61,914 nt of DNA from Muribaculaceae bacterium (GCA_029060285.1 JAIDUH010000029.1:1-61914), one strand, 5' to 3'; positions 29,601 through 35,959 are shown, numbered from the stretch's first letter. Notes: a model not told the origin generated them from the letters alone. Numbers and translations: made by a program.

Positions 29601-29709
29601 TGGCATAGCAATCCGTCATGCACAAGTCAAGGCAGGCGTGAAATATAGAATCGAAAATCTAACACGCGGCATCTATATCGTAGCAGGCCGCAAGATAACA
29701 GTTAAATAA
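17665..29709 (+). CDS. Giant exported BspA-like/Big_2 modular protein (4014 aa)
   Basis: The signal peptide (about 1-23) is a near copy of the one in the 1610-residue protein. A jelly-roll-like N-terminal domain (about 25-275) leads into seven LRR_5 modules (about 282-2505). Each module opens with EDFEYEGIWYTVID and CKTKDG signatures and closes with Y.NATL..PNA.L, PWNKF and A.DGS. Ten bacterial Ig-like (Big_2) domains follow (about 2508-3342), with TVTWTS and VATV motifs, then two more modules. A C-terminal region shared with the 1610-residue protein ends in a type IX-like tail (GIYIVAGRKITVK). It is probably a surface adhesin or matrix protein; that role is inferred from the families. The stop overlaps the next start (TAATG). 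Coding is intact over 12 kb with no frameshift. Confidence 0.88.
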   Translation: MKHINSIILTLLIALLALPASAKSTVALATPEQLAAAGLSSEPVEIPGGTIIFDNEIATFSLAYTDQWGTDENYGIHDRPSSSYKLKVGDSDVFSIGVSPAGQTNPAFSGYEDGVMATGSVFKIDAKMSGWITVFNILFNPAKQYVVFENNTGALPYTLGGSDGEYKINYCLPMSESGDNAGYINFEDPSVDRYFLNKDGKHIPQFPYLVSNMESSPDYGLGYITFKVTAGNSYYVSGLGSRMLCQGYVFSDDTAEPAVTYLATNGLPEVNFRTRSNMPLMEGETFQSGDLFYTVIDREACTCKTAEGGGVPYPYTYIEGNVEIPAKVSDGNVEYSVVEIGSCSYTGSQNLISVKLPESVKKIGGDAFNDCGALVSVELPALLVEIGNGAFNNCGELSSIQIPSSVTSLGACFSGCKKLTSIDIPEGIEIIYDGTFRDCSSLTSIVCPNSLQEIQGFAFERCSNLKTVSLPESLTAIGWGGFGACIALEKVTYSAQNPVEVDGNAFEEVSYANATLDMPNASLEDVKSVHPWNRFIKIIAADGSTSATEPVVGEYFEYNGVWYTVTNVEEKLCKTRSGGENNSGNNYEGNLIIPSVVSNGSVEFTVVEIGNNSFYGCEGLLSVSLPSTVTHISEAAFQNCTNLVSIDLPENLEEIRNYAFAGCEKLASIEFPNSVRELGWNTFAFCTSLTSLVLPASLENIGEATFKECHNLESVTFNEGLKSIGFWGFLNCTSLKSLDFPDSLTDLGELSFENCSAIESVTFGKSLARIHNHVFTNCSGIVSVRLPDSLESIGEDAFGRCTSLKTVELPSTLSVIGYNAFNGCTSLESIQLPEALEVIEGWTFAGCTNLASVTFPGSLKEIRGAAFSGCEKLEFLTFPESLESIGNECFKDCGRIEVLKFPVSLTSIGDDSFINCSKISSITFNEGLTEMGSGVFADCIAIEEIQLPNTLTSLGQNVFGNCENLKSVIFPTSLTSIGSGSFNGCKKLESVNLPSTLTDLGEWVFGNCYGLKSIYFPASLANIGYSCFAGSDSITHIEYAAKIPVETGGFEGQVYDNATLAVPNASLADVRTTEPWSNFKHITAKDGSYYAAGTDFEYEGLVYTVLDAEAMTCETKAGHREDSPNYIADGRMRTGHFGAEGITIPGNYCEGEIVIPSIASFSGNNYTVVGIGTDGFHDCSKLTSVTFPETLETIGEASFEDAGLTSLNLPNSLKEIVHSAFIACKSLKEVSFPESMKKLGEKAFYGCIGLETVEFPSSIEIIENAFDSCYNVNTVLYNAELPITCGRIFPDEVYDDATLKMPNAALSDVRATESWRDFKHIEAKDGSYSPGLPEGEDFEYEGIWYTVINSEEKTLKTKDGSDRDNPGNHFEGDLTIPSTVNFDNNNYTVIEIGHHSFASQSGLTSLSLPISVRKLADAAFENCENLVSVELPDSLSEVEGWVFNECKALRSIVLPEGLTYVGERMFAGCTALESVKLPSTIKEIRGFSLADAAFTSIELPEGLETIGGEAFTGCTNLTSITFPNTITAIWDRAFSRTGLLSVMLPESLQALGDGAFYHNYELESIVLPSSITSIGLDAFGEGDGKLISVTYNAENPLEASPWIFGQTDELYARATLTMPNATLESIQAVEPWNKFQHIVAKDGTVEPSLAAGEDFEYEGIWYTVIDAEAKTVRTKSGIDGVGANNWTGELIIPATVFNGSVDYAVIEVGLQSFCNNEQLTSVSLSEGVVKIGSTAFGYCKNLTTVSLPNSIESIGQGAFDQCSGLTSINLPEGLTAIDEIVFRQCSSLTSIELPEGLTSIGLRAFEGCVSLTSIRIPDSVVSIDQGAFARCSDLNTIVLPQGLTEISGSMLGACSSLSSIQIPAAVTVIGNSAFVACENLQSIVLPENLREIQTFAFSDCSKLIEMSFPENLTKIGYGAFMRNYALTEIHLPASITEIESLAFNGCPLADIHYAAYNPITAESDIFGEGVYLSATLDVPNATLTDVQATTPWNLFRNIIASDGSILPAEQGEDFEYEGIIYTVIDSEAKTCKTKDGTWDGAELYMGGNSVEGDFTIPSTVSDGFNDYTVTEIGTYGFASCNTLTSVTIPESMSSISQGAFYHCAGLKNVTLHDSFVSIDDYAFRGCTGLEAITFPESLTSLGRDAFFDCFSLTEIVIPESVTELPFQVFVSCTNLKKIDLPATLTSIGVNAFLDCDPKVEVTYRAVSPVQASLNTFSYNAYENGTLNMPNAPLDYIKNVVPWNRFLRINASDGSIAPAGEGEDFEYDGLTYTVISVEDKTCRTKEGTVVDGAYVAGNSFEGELTIPATVSDGTYEYSVTEIGTYGFANCTTLTYVSIPTSITAIPESAFNCCSNLQTVVLPESMTSISVNAFLGCSALTAITLPETLTSLGHGAFTNCSSLEAIVIPESLTVVDNQVFAGCSSLKSIDIPATLEGMGYGAFYGCDPDVEVTYRAETPIAADENAFGVDAYANGKLNTPNATLASVRSTIPWNKFLRINASDGSIVPFATEVALNPTSVELKVGETVTIEATVIPENATNKTVTWTSDNEEVATVDSNGVVTAISLGEATITATCGPVSATCVVTVVPTPVESITLSNTSLNLTEGETATLTAIVAPADATDQTVTWTSSDESVVTVSESGEVFAVNEGIATITATSSNGKIATCIVTVALNIIPVSNISIHTSELHLIEGDAERLIAMVWPPDATDQTVTWTSTDTSVVTVSDNGEVIAVSAGRAFITASSSNGLTANCSVTVYAKIIDATELTLSLTSAELKVGETVTIEATVIPEDTTDKTVTWSSDNDNVATVDADGNITAISLGDATITATCGSVTATCTVTVVPTPVESVTLSNASLNLIEGETAILTVTVDPADATDRTVTWTSSDASVATVSENGEVTAVNEGTAIITVTSSNGLTATCTVTVALKIIDATDLTLNLTSAELKVGDTVALEATVIPEDTTDKTVTWSSDNEEVATVDANGIVTALSLGEAAITASCGSVSTTCKVTVVETPVESVTLSNISLDLIEGETATLTATVTPADATDQTVTWTSSDASVATVSENGEVTALKAGTAIITASSSNGMTATCIVTVAAKIIDATDLTLSLTSAELKVGETVAIEATVIPEDATDKTVTWTSDNDNVATVDADGIITAFSIGEATITATCGSVTATCKVTVVPTPVESVTLSNTALNLTEGETAILNAIVAPADATDQTVTWTSSDASVATVSQSGEVVAIKEGIATVTATSSNGKTATCTVTVASNIIPVTNISISDIDLTLIEGDEWILTATVFPADATDKTVTWRSSDPSVATVSANGAVMAVKVGTATITATTSNGKTATCNVTVVRNGNDFEYGGLWYTVIDETAKTVKTKDGRMENDHFVSGNSVNGALVIPATVSDGLSDYSVIEIGRYGFANVPGITSVILPETINSIPESAFNGCSNLVSVSIPETVTSINVYAFWECVALTDIKLPAGLTNLGYAAFGGCASLSSIVIPESLTYLQNQTFVNCSNLKSIDIPASVESFDYGVFRGCSADVVVTYRAENPITADEDLFNVYSYRYGTLNTPNATLTSVKATVPWNKFLHINAADGSIAPAEMGEDFASNGINYTVIDEENRLLRTKSGNLETGEPGNIAEGNLVIPETVTYNGYEYTVTEIGSGSFSGNHDLLSVTIPGTVNNIPADAFAGCERLTSIVWQGNFPLPIDEIDNPNILVYVDDAQYAPEWLDHNIVADGVCDNLVLTPGYAFTPLTAFTAEHSEITKSFTQQTPVGGCAGWETLAIPFEPTSITVSDGRALVPFSVFTDIDTQCPFWLYEADADGEWKEASAIRQGVPYILSMPNNDEYSEQYRVDGDVTFITDEETLIAPETCAPYVTTWNSGREFRSLWLPLSASEANNAMGLNVGISNLTGDDGKLLAPGSAFHTDVLPLPLEAYVTRIDGRRAMPVRGDQSFVTMMGTEDGLGIAVDLGVIILSSDRDRMVDVFTMDGIAIRHAQVKAGVKYRIENLTRGIYIVAGRKITVK
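25942..27441 (+). repeat. Tandem 501-nt repeat encoding paired Ig-like domains
   Basis: Inside the giant gene, paired Ig-like domains (an A type starting ATDLTL and a B type starting VESVTLSN) repeat as a two-domain unit. The A-type domains begin at 25942, 26443 and 26944, exactly 501 nt apart each time. An earlier A-B pair begins near 25190, and diverged C-type domains begin near 25690 and 27442. The exact period means in-register duplication of the pair, not of single domains. Confidence 0.85.
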
Positions 29710-31640
29710 TGAACAGGAAATTATTGACCTTTGCTTTGGCGATTACCCTGCCTTCCCTCTGGGGAGGCACGGCTTTCGCCGCGCATCTCTCGAAAGCTGA
29801 GGAGACTGCGCAGAAAATAATGGAGGATGACAATTACCTCTATGGCACCGGTGTAGGTGCAGATCGTCAGGAGGCGATGCAAGGTGCTCTTGCAGATATG
29901 ATCGCCAAGATATCCGTCAACATCTCATCTTCCACATCCCTTACCGGTAGTGAGTCGCTGAATGCCGACGGTTCTACCGACTCAAAGATTAACATGCAGA
30001 CTGTCATCAAGAGCTACTCTGCTCCTGCCAATCTTGAGGGGGTGGAAAGCGTATGGCTATCTGATAAGGCTCCTGAATTTCGTGTGATGACGTATCTGAA
30101 ACGTTCTGAGGTGGAGAAAATGTTTGAGCGTCGCCGCGATAATGTGGCAAACCTCGTGCGTGAGGGTATACGCGCTGAGGAGGGTGGAAAGATCGACCTT
30201 GCCCTGCGCTATCTCTACCAGGCCTACGTTATCCTCGGCAGTCTCCCTGACGCCCGCACTTTTGAGGCAAAAATTGATGGCACGCCGCGACTTCTCTTTA
30301 CTTGGATTCCGGAGCAGATGCGCGACATCTGCGCCAACGTGCGCTTCGGTATCGCGGAGGTTTCCAAGCCTGACGATGCCGGTGGAAAGACTGTGTCAAT
30401 CATGGCTCATTATAAGGGGGAACCTGCCACGAGCATCGGATTCAGCTACTGGCGTGGATCGCAGGGGCAATCTCCTGTCATTACTGCACGCGACGGCATG
30501 GCAGAGATTGAAGTGACACCTACTACGCCGCTTGATCCTCTCGCCCTTGATATCGAATACCGTTTTCCTGACGAGAACCATCTTGTGCCTGAGTTCCAGC
30601 CTCTGCTCGAGGCATTCAATGGAGCGGGTATGGTGCCGAATGCCCATGTGTCTCTGACTGAGAATGCCAAAGGGCTTAAGAGCGACAAGAAGGAAGCTCA
30701 GGCTTTCAAGGAGGCTGTTTCCGCCGGCGCTCACGAGGGTATACAAGTTACTTCCAAGGAGGAAAGTTCTCCGTTAGTGGGGTCTATGGAGAAGATCGTA
30801 TATGCCATCGTCAACAAGAAATATACTGGACTTCAAGATCTCTTCACGGAAGAAGGCTACAAGATGTTTGAGAGCCTTATCCATTACGGCAACGCCAAGA
30901 TTCTTGGTAAGGCTACCCGCGACACTTATGACTTCTATCCTATGAAAGAGCGTACTGTATGCCGTTCGATCCCAATGCAGTTCAGCTTTGAAGGGGGCAA
31001 GCGTAAGTTTACGGAAGATGTGACTTTCACTTTCAATCAGGACGGACTCATCGAGAGCCTTGCTTTCGGACTTGGAAGCGTTGCTCGCAAGGATATTTTC
31101 TCTATGGAAGGTGAGGCTTGGACTGACTATATGAAGATGGTTGTGGTGACTTTCCTTGAAAACTATAAGACGGCTTTCGCACTAAAGCGTCTCGACTTCA
31201 TCGAGACTATGTTTGACGATGATGCAGTCATCATAGTCGGTCATGTGGTCAAGAAACTTGAGAAGCGTCGCGAAGGTGACCATGACATCATCGAAAACAA
31301 AGAGCACGTCACTTATGCCCGCAAGACCAAGGCTGAATACATTGACCAGCTCAAGCGTTGCTTTGCTTCCAACCAGTTTATCAATATCCGTTTCGCCAAT
31401 ACAGATGTCGGCGCTGTCGATGTAGGTGAGGACACCTACGGCATCCAGCTCCGTCAGGAATATTTCTCTTCTTCCTACGGTGATGTCGGCTATCTCTATT
31501 TGATGGTAGACTTCCTCAATCCTGACGAACCCATCATCAAGGTGCGCACATGGCAGCCGGAGCGCAAGCCTGACCTGACTCCCAATCTCCCCAAGGATTC
31601 TCCTTACAACGGCATCTTCTCCAACGGCTACTTCGGCTGA
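29709..31640 (+). CDS. Exported LPP20-like protein coupled to the giant gene
   Basis: This 643-residue protein has a signal peptide (about 1-24, ending AFAA). An LPP20/FlgO-like domain follows (YLYGTGVGADRQEAMQGALA at about 49-68, to about 140). The middle (about 195-300) is beta-rich and unassigned. The C-terminal part contains two NTF2-like stretches, one around 350-460 and one around 480-620 (FLENYKTAFALKRLDFIETM). Its ATG overlaps the stop of the 4014-residue gene in TAATG, so translation is likely coupled. This suggests a role with that protein, perhaps in export or anchoring, but no function can be assigned. A 13-bp hairpin lies 28 nt downstream. Confidence 0.75.
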   Translation: MNRKLLTFALAITLPSLWGGTAFAAHLSKAEETAQKIMEDDNYLYGTGVGADRQEAMQGALADMIAKISVNISSSTSLTGSESLNADGSTDSKINMQTVIKSYSAPANLEGVESVWLSDKAPEFRVMTYLKRSEVEKMFERRRDNVANLVREGIRAEEGGKIDLALRYLYQAYVILGSLPDARTFEAKIDGTPRLLFTWIPEQMRDICANVRFGIAEVSKPDDAGGKTVSIMAHYKGEPATSIGFSYWRGSQGQSPVITARDGMAEIEVTPTTPLDPLALDIEYRFPDENHLVPEFQPLLEAFNGAGMVPNAHVSLTENAKGLKSDKKEAQAFKEAVSAGAHEGIQVTSKEESSPLVGSMEKIVYAIVNKKYTGLQDLFTEEGYKMFESLIHYGNAKILGKATRDTYDFYPMKERTVCRSIPMQFSFEGGKRKFTEDVTFTFNQDGLIESLAFGLGSVARKDIFSMEGEAWTDYMKMVVVTFLENYKTAFALKRLDFIETMFDDDAVIIVGHVVKKLEKRREGDHDIIENKEHVTYARKTKAEYIDQLKRCFASNQFINIRFANTDVGAVDVGEDTYGIQLRQEYFSSSYGDVGYLYLMVDFLNPDEPIIKVRTWQPERKPDLTPNLPKDSPYNGIFSNGYFG

Positions 31641-31668
31641 TCCGCAAAATCAATTAGCTTTAAAATAT

Positions 31669-31698
31669 ATTGGGCCCGCGAGCAATCGCGGGCCCAAT
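31669..31698. terminator. 13-bp perfect hairpin with GCAA loop
   Basis: ATTGGGCCCGCGA (31669-31681) pairs perfectly with TCGCGGGCCCAAT (31686-31698) around a GCAA tetraloop (GNRA type). It sits 28 nt after the LPP20-like gene and faces the convergent pectinesterase gene. Neither side has a long T-tract, so it may act with the neighbouring hairpin at 31737. Confidence 0.6.
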
Positions 31699-31736
31699 TC
31701 ACTTTCCGGCTCTGAGAGCTGGATTTATACTAAAAA

Positions 31737-31756
31737 CCCCGGATTTCAGTCCGGGG
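31737..31756. terminator. Bidirectional CCCCGG/CCGGGG terminator
   Basis: CCCCGG (31737-31742) pairs with CCGGGG (31751-31756). AAAAA precedes it and TTTCTT follows, so a T-rich run is present on both strands. It lies between the convergent LPP20-like and pectinesterase genes and could stop both. Confidence 0.65.
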
Positions 31757-31800
31757 TTTCTTCGAAAAGCTCAGCAGCCTCGGAAAGGCGCTTTATGGCA

Positions 31801-34800
31801 TTATTCTACAACCTTGACAGCCTTAGTAGTACCGTCTGAATAAGTGATCACTTTCACCAAAGATGTTGGCTGGTTGCCCGGACGTGTTTCGATACCCTGG
31901 AGATTGTAATATTTCACATTTGCAATCTCGCCGCTTACAGTTGTGTCAATTCCGGAAGTGGATCCTGTGGTCACCATCTCGCCAAGGCCACCCATCTCGT
32001 TGACAGCGCGTATTCCATAGGTCACTGCATTTACTGAAGGCACATATGTGCATTCTGTAGTGAATCCGAGGAGCTTGCCGTCTGCGTAAACTGCCCAGCA
32101 GAGTGTATAGTTGCTGTCATCCCAAGAGAGTGTGTTGCCGTTCATGGCAAGATTTGAGGCTGCCGGTGCTTGTTCGCAATCCATGGCAGGATCCCAATCG
32201 TCATCGCCACCCATTACAGTAGCGTAATCGTGTGCCTCAGCCTCTTCCTTGGTAAGGATAGGATTGTTCGGGTGGTTGCCGGGTCCAAAGCTCTTCTTGC
32301 GCTCTGAAAGGTCAATGACTGTGCCGGAAGCTGTCATTGAATTATATTCGGCGAAACGGGCGGGGAATCCGTCTGTACCCATATCATTCCAGCCGATTGC
32401 GGAAGGTTTCACTGTCATCTTGGTGTCGATGTAGAGAGCGATAGGAGTGCCGCTGCCCCAAGGACGTCCTAATGTGTAGTTACCGTCGATAGTGCTGTTT
32501 TCTCCTACGATTTCGCAATCTTTGAAGATATAGCCATATTGCTTGGGAACGGAAGGAACTGCCAGATAGCCTCCGCTTGCGCACATCTGAAGTGTCACTC
32601 CATTATAGAATGCATCTCCCTTGCCGCAGAGGAAGTCTGTGCGTCCGCGCAATACGCCGCCTTCGAAGTAGTAGCGTGCGTTCTGGTTGTTGGATGTGTA
32701 AGTGTCCTGATATCCCCAGAGGCATGCATCCTTCATTATGGTCTTGTCTCCCTTGTCCTGAAGCACGATGTTACGTCCGCGGTTGTCAGATATACCATGT
32801 TTGAGTGTGATGTTCTGGAAATATGTGCCGCTTACTCCGGATTGGATCTGGAGAAGGTCAGCATTGCCGATACCCTCCATCGGGTGGCTGCCGATTCCGT
32901 CCATGTCAGGCACTTCGTTGATGATGACTGTGCCTTCCATGCTTTCGCCGATGATTGAGACGTTGGAAGCATTCAGTCTGAGAGTCACGTCTGGGAATGT
33001 GCCGCCATTGACATTGACAGTGTGGTCGGCATCCATCGGGATCATATATTCGCCGTCTCTTACGAAGATGCGGTATCTGCGGGTCTTGTCTTCGCGGGAA
33101 TTTGCAGCCTCGATTGCAGCGCGGAAGTCGCCGTCGTCTGGAACGATGAAGTCTGGAGTTGCTTTAGCCACTTCCGGACGGTTGCGGGTAGTGAATGCGA
33201 TCTTCACGGGAGTGTCGAGATAATTGTCTGTGAGGTCGGCTACACTGTTGGCGGCAAGTGTAAATTCATAAGGAGTATTGAATGCAAGGTTCTTGTATGT
33301 GAAGATCACGGATTTGCCGCTTGCTTCGCCCTTCAGGATCTTGTCGCCGAGAGTTGCGGTGGCTTCTTCTGCGAGCTTGATCTTTTCATCGAAATTGAGC
33401 ACGATCTTGCCGTTGATTGAAGCTGATGAGGCTCCCTCTGCAGGAACTGTAGACACGACTACAGGTGCCTTGCCGTCGTTGATGAGCTCCATCTCTCCGT
33501 AGATGTACGATGCGCCCAGGCAGATTCCGTCGTTGTCGCTCGTTGTGCCGTCTATCTTGGAGCTCTTGTCTGCGATCCAGCGTAGGTAGACGGTTGCCTG
33601 ATTGTCAGCTGCAGCCGGGAATGCGAATTCTGCATCAGCCCAGTTCTTGGCTCCTTCAAGAGTCACGGTGCCGATTGTCTCCCAGTTTTCACCGTCAAGA
33701 GAGTATTCTACATTCTGCTTTGTGTAGGCATTGTAGTTGTAGACCATTGAGGTCACCACCTTCAGGTTCTTGAATGCTGAAGCGTTGAACTTCGTCTGCC
33801 AGTAGTAATCTCCGAGGCCTGTGGTGCGCCAGTTCACAGCACCGGGACGTCCTTCATAGCCTCCGGCACCAAGCTGGCTCTTGTCAAGCCAAGCAGATGT
33901 CTCGCCGTCTGCAGTGCGGAGATTAAGAGTTGCAGCGTCGTTCTCTTCATATGCAAAGTCAGCAGGACGCCCGTTGCCTCCCTGACGGTAGAAGTCCCAG
34001 CCTACGATGTAGTCAAGGGCTGAATATTCTGCAGTCAGCTCGATGTCTTCATCTACAGTCACTAAGATTTCAGAAGATGTCTGTCCGTCACTCCAGTTGG
34101 TGAAGGTGAGGATAGGATTTGACGAGGCTTTGAGTGTGACAACTGTACCTTCCTCGTACATATTCTTGCCGTCTATCACTGTTGGAGCAGGATTGTAGCT
34201 TACCATATAGTCGTTGGCTCCTGAAGTCACGCTGGTGGCGAGTGAATAGGTGTTTACTGCCTTGAAGTTTGCAGTCAGGTTCTCTGCCTTGTTGATGACG
34301 TATTTGAATTCCGGAGTCTCTGAAAGCACATTGCCGTCAGCATCTGTCCAGTTTACAAAGTCATAGCCGAATTTCTCTGTTGCTACAAGTGTCACTTCAG
34401 TACCCTGGTCATATTCGTCAGCAAGAGGACGTATTGCCACAGTGCCGGCTTCTTCCGGAGAAGCTGCGATAGTCACAGGGCATTTGGAGACGTCTTCTGC
34501 CTGTCCGTCGATAAAGCCTTCGATAGATACTTGGCTGAAACCACCCTGCTTTGAGGAGTTTGTGCCTACTGTGATCTCAAGGATGAATCCTTCGGTGGTG
34601 GCGAGTTCAAGCTGTTGCTCTTCGGTGAGATTGATGGTGAAGTGCTGTGCATAGTCTTCCTCGTTGCCACGGGCATCATCTTCCTTGTCGCGGTTATTTC
34701 GCGCCGAAGTGTATGTGCCGAGGACGATAGACTTTCCTTCGGCCGTCTTGCCGGTCACTACTACGTTGTGTGGGGCTGCATCTGTTCCGAACTTCGCTAT

Positions 34801-35736
34801 GTAAGCAGATATCTTGGCCGGTGTGAATGTCAGTCCTTTTGAAGGTTTGAGTGTCCACTTCACTGCATCGCTCTCGCCGTTTGCGGGCTGGAGCTTGATA
34901 AACTGGTAGTCGGTCCAGTTCACGCCGCTTGTGCCTACAGCTGCAATTCCGTTAAGGTCGAGTGAAGCGACAGAGAATGCTCCTTCCGGGCTCAATACTG
35001 TCGGGGTCTCGAAGTCTTCCATTGAGTCCATAGGCCAGAATGCCTTGGTTGGCTCATTGCTGAAAGAAGGTGCACTGTAAACCTGTCCGTTGAAAACGCC
35101 CTCGATCGATACCTGGCTGAAACCACCCTGCTTTGATGAGTTTGTACCTACAGTCATCTCAAGGGTGAATCCTTCGGTAGTGGAAAGCTCCTGTTGCTGT
35201 TCAGCGGTAAGTTCAATAGTGAAATGCTGTGCATAGTCTTCCTCGTTTCCACGTGCATCATCTTCCTTGTCACGGTTATTTCGCGCCGAAGTATAAGTGC
35301 CAAGAAGTATAGATTTCCCTTCAGCTGTCTTGCCTGTCACGAGGATGTTGTGAGGGATGGCATCCGTGCCGAACTTAGCCACGTATGCAGAAATCTTGGT
35401 CGGGGTGAAAGTAAGACCCTTCGTTGGCTTCACAAACCAGTTGACTGCATCGCTCTCGTCATTTGGTGTCTGGAGCTTGATAAACTGGTAGTCGCACCAG
35501 TTCACGCCGCTTGTGCCTACCGGAGTCACTCCGTTGAGGTCAAGGGAGGCGATCGAGAAAGCCCCTTCCGGGCTCAGGATAGTCGGCAATTCGTAATCGT
35601 CCATGCTGTCCATGGGCCAGAACGCTTTTGCCGGTTCGTTTGTGTAGGTCTGTGCCTTCATTGACAGGCCACAGACCAAGGCGACTATCGATATCAATGC
35701 GATGATCGCCTTCGGAATAAATCGGTTGATGTTCAT
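31801..35736 (-). CDS. Multidomain exported pectinesterase (CE8)
   Basis: This 1311-residue protein has a signal peptide (about 1-29). Two near-identical domains of about 185 residues follow (about 31-215 and 228-415; both contain KTAEGKS and YTSARNNRDKEDDARGNEED). InlB-type repeats (about 420-590), a beta-rich domain (about 595-760) and a Big_5-like domain (about 765-860) come next. The pectin methylesterase beta-helix spans about 875-1180. Its signatures are GYQDTY near 1008, GRTDFLCGKGD near 1030 and LGRPWG near 1091, consistent with removal of methyl groups from pectin. The C-terminal end (NVKYYNLQGIETRPG) resembles a Bacteroidales sorting or anchoring tail. A -7 box TAATTTTG lies on the minus strand at 35834-35827. 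Confidence 0.9.
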   Translation of the reverse strand: MNINRFIPKAIIALISIVALVCGLSMKAQTYTNEPAKAFWPMDSMDDYELPTILSPEGAFSIASLDLNGVTPVGTSGVNWCDYQFIKLQTPNDESDAVNWFVKPTKGLTFTPTKISAYVAKFGTDAIPHNILVTGKTAEGKSILLGTYTSARNNRDKEDDARGNEEDYAQHFTIELTAEQQQELSTTEGFTLEMTVGTNSSKQGGFSQVSIEGVFNGQVYSAPSFSNEPTKAFWPMDSMEDFETPTVLSPEGAFSVASLDLNGIAAVGTSGVNWTDYQFIKLQPANGESDAVKWTLKPSKGLTFTPAKISAYIAKFGTDAAPHNVVVTGKTAEGKSIVLGTYTSARNNRDKEDDARGNEEDYAQHFTINLTEEQQLELATTEGFILEITVGTNSSKQGGFSQVSIEGFIDGQAEDVSKCPVTIAASPEEAGTVAIRPLADEYDQGTEVTLVATEKFGYDFVNWTDADGNVLSETPEFKYVINKAENLTANFKAVNTYSLATSVTSGANDYMVSYNPAPTVIDGKNMYEEGTVVTLKASSNPILTFTNWSDGQTSSEILVTVDEDIELTAEYSALDYIVGWDFYRQGGNGRPADFAYEENDAATLNLRTADGETSAWLDKSQLGAGGYEGRPGAVNWRTTGLGDYYWQTKFNASAFKNLKVVTSMVYNYNAYTKQNVEYSLDGENWETIGTVTLEGAKNWADAEFAFPAAADNQATVYLRWIADKSSKIDGTTSDNDGICLGASYIYGEMELINDGKAPVVVSTVPAEGASSASINGKIVLNFDEKIKLAEEATATLGDKILKGEASGKSVIFTYKNLAFNTPYEFTLAANSVADLTDNYLDTPVKIAFTTRNRPEVAKATPDFIVPDDGDFRAAIEAANSREDKTRRYRIFVRDGEYMIPMDADHTVNVNGGTFPDVTLRLNASNVSIIGESMEGTVIINEVPDMDGIGSHPMEGIGNADLLQIQSGVSGTYFQNITLKHGISDNRGRNIVLQDKGDKTIMKDACLWGYQDTYTSNNQNARYYFEGGVLRGRTDFLCGKGDAFYNGVTLQMCASGGYLAVPSVPKQYGYIFKDCEIVGENSTIDGNYTLGRPWGSGTPIALYIDTKMTVKPSAIGWNDMGTDGFPARFAEYNSMTASGTVIDLSERKKSFGPGNHPNNPILTKEEAEAHDYATVMGGDDDWDPAMDCEQAPAASNLAMNGNTLSWDDSNYTLCWAVYADGKLLGFTTECTYVPSVNAVTYGIRAVNEMGGLGEMVTTGSTSGIDTTVSGEIANVKYYNLQGIETRPGNQPTSLVKVITYSDGTTKAVKVVE

Positions 35737-35826
35737 AATTAGGTTAATTATAATGTTAATTAGGTATTTTCGATTGATTGTTAGGTAAGTCCGAAGAAGT
35801 CACGACAACTTCGTTGTTTGACTTTA

Positions 35827-35834
35827 CAAAATTA
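35827..35834 (-). promoter_or_regulatory. -7 box TAATTTTG for the pectinesterase gene
   Basis: This is an exact TAnnTTTG match on the minus strand, about 90 nt upstream of the pectinesterase start. No TTG occurs at the -33 position, so only half of the promoter is supported. Confidence 0.45.
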
Positions 35835-35892
35835 CAAAAAATAGTCCAATTAATCTGCATTCCCCTATATGTTATATAGCATGATAAGCAAG

Positions 35893-35937
35893 AATTCAAA
35901 ATTCTCTATTATTCTCAATTCTCAATTCCCAATTATT
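35893..35937. repeat. Heptamer array AATTCNN upstream of the helicase gene
   Basis: The units AATTCAA, AATTCTC, (three extra bases) TATTCTC, AATTCTC, AATTCCC and AATTATT keep a 7-nt period with one phase shift. The array lies 26 nt before the helicase start and just upstream of its -7 box. Confidence 0.7.
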
Positions 35938-35951
35938 ATAAATAAATTTAC

Positions 35952-35959
35952 TATCTTTG
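35952..35959 (+). promoter_or_regulatory. -7 box TATCTTTG abutting the helicase start
   Basis: The box ends 4 nt before the ATG (TATCTTTGCATCATGA). In Bacteroidota the start of transcription is a few bases after this box, so the mRNA would have little or no leader. The folP gene has the same arrangement. Confidence 0.6.

Noticed and set aside
12143..31640. A prophage or integrative element around the giant genes.
   Set aside because: I see no integrase, transposase, relaxase, phage structural gene, tRNA junction or direct terminal repeats. Composition shifts follow domain borders instead.
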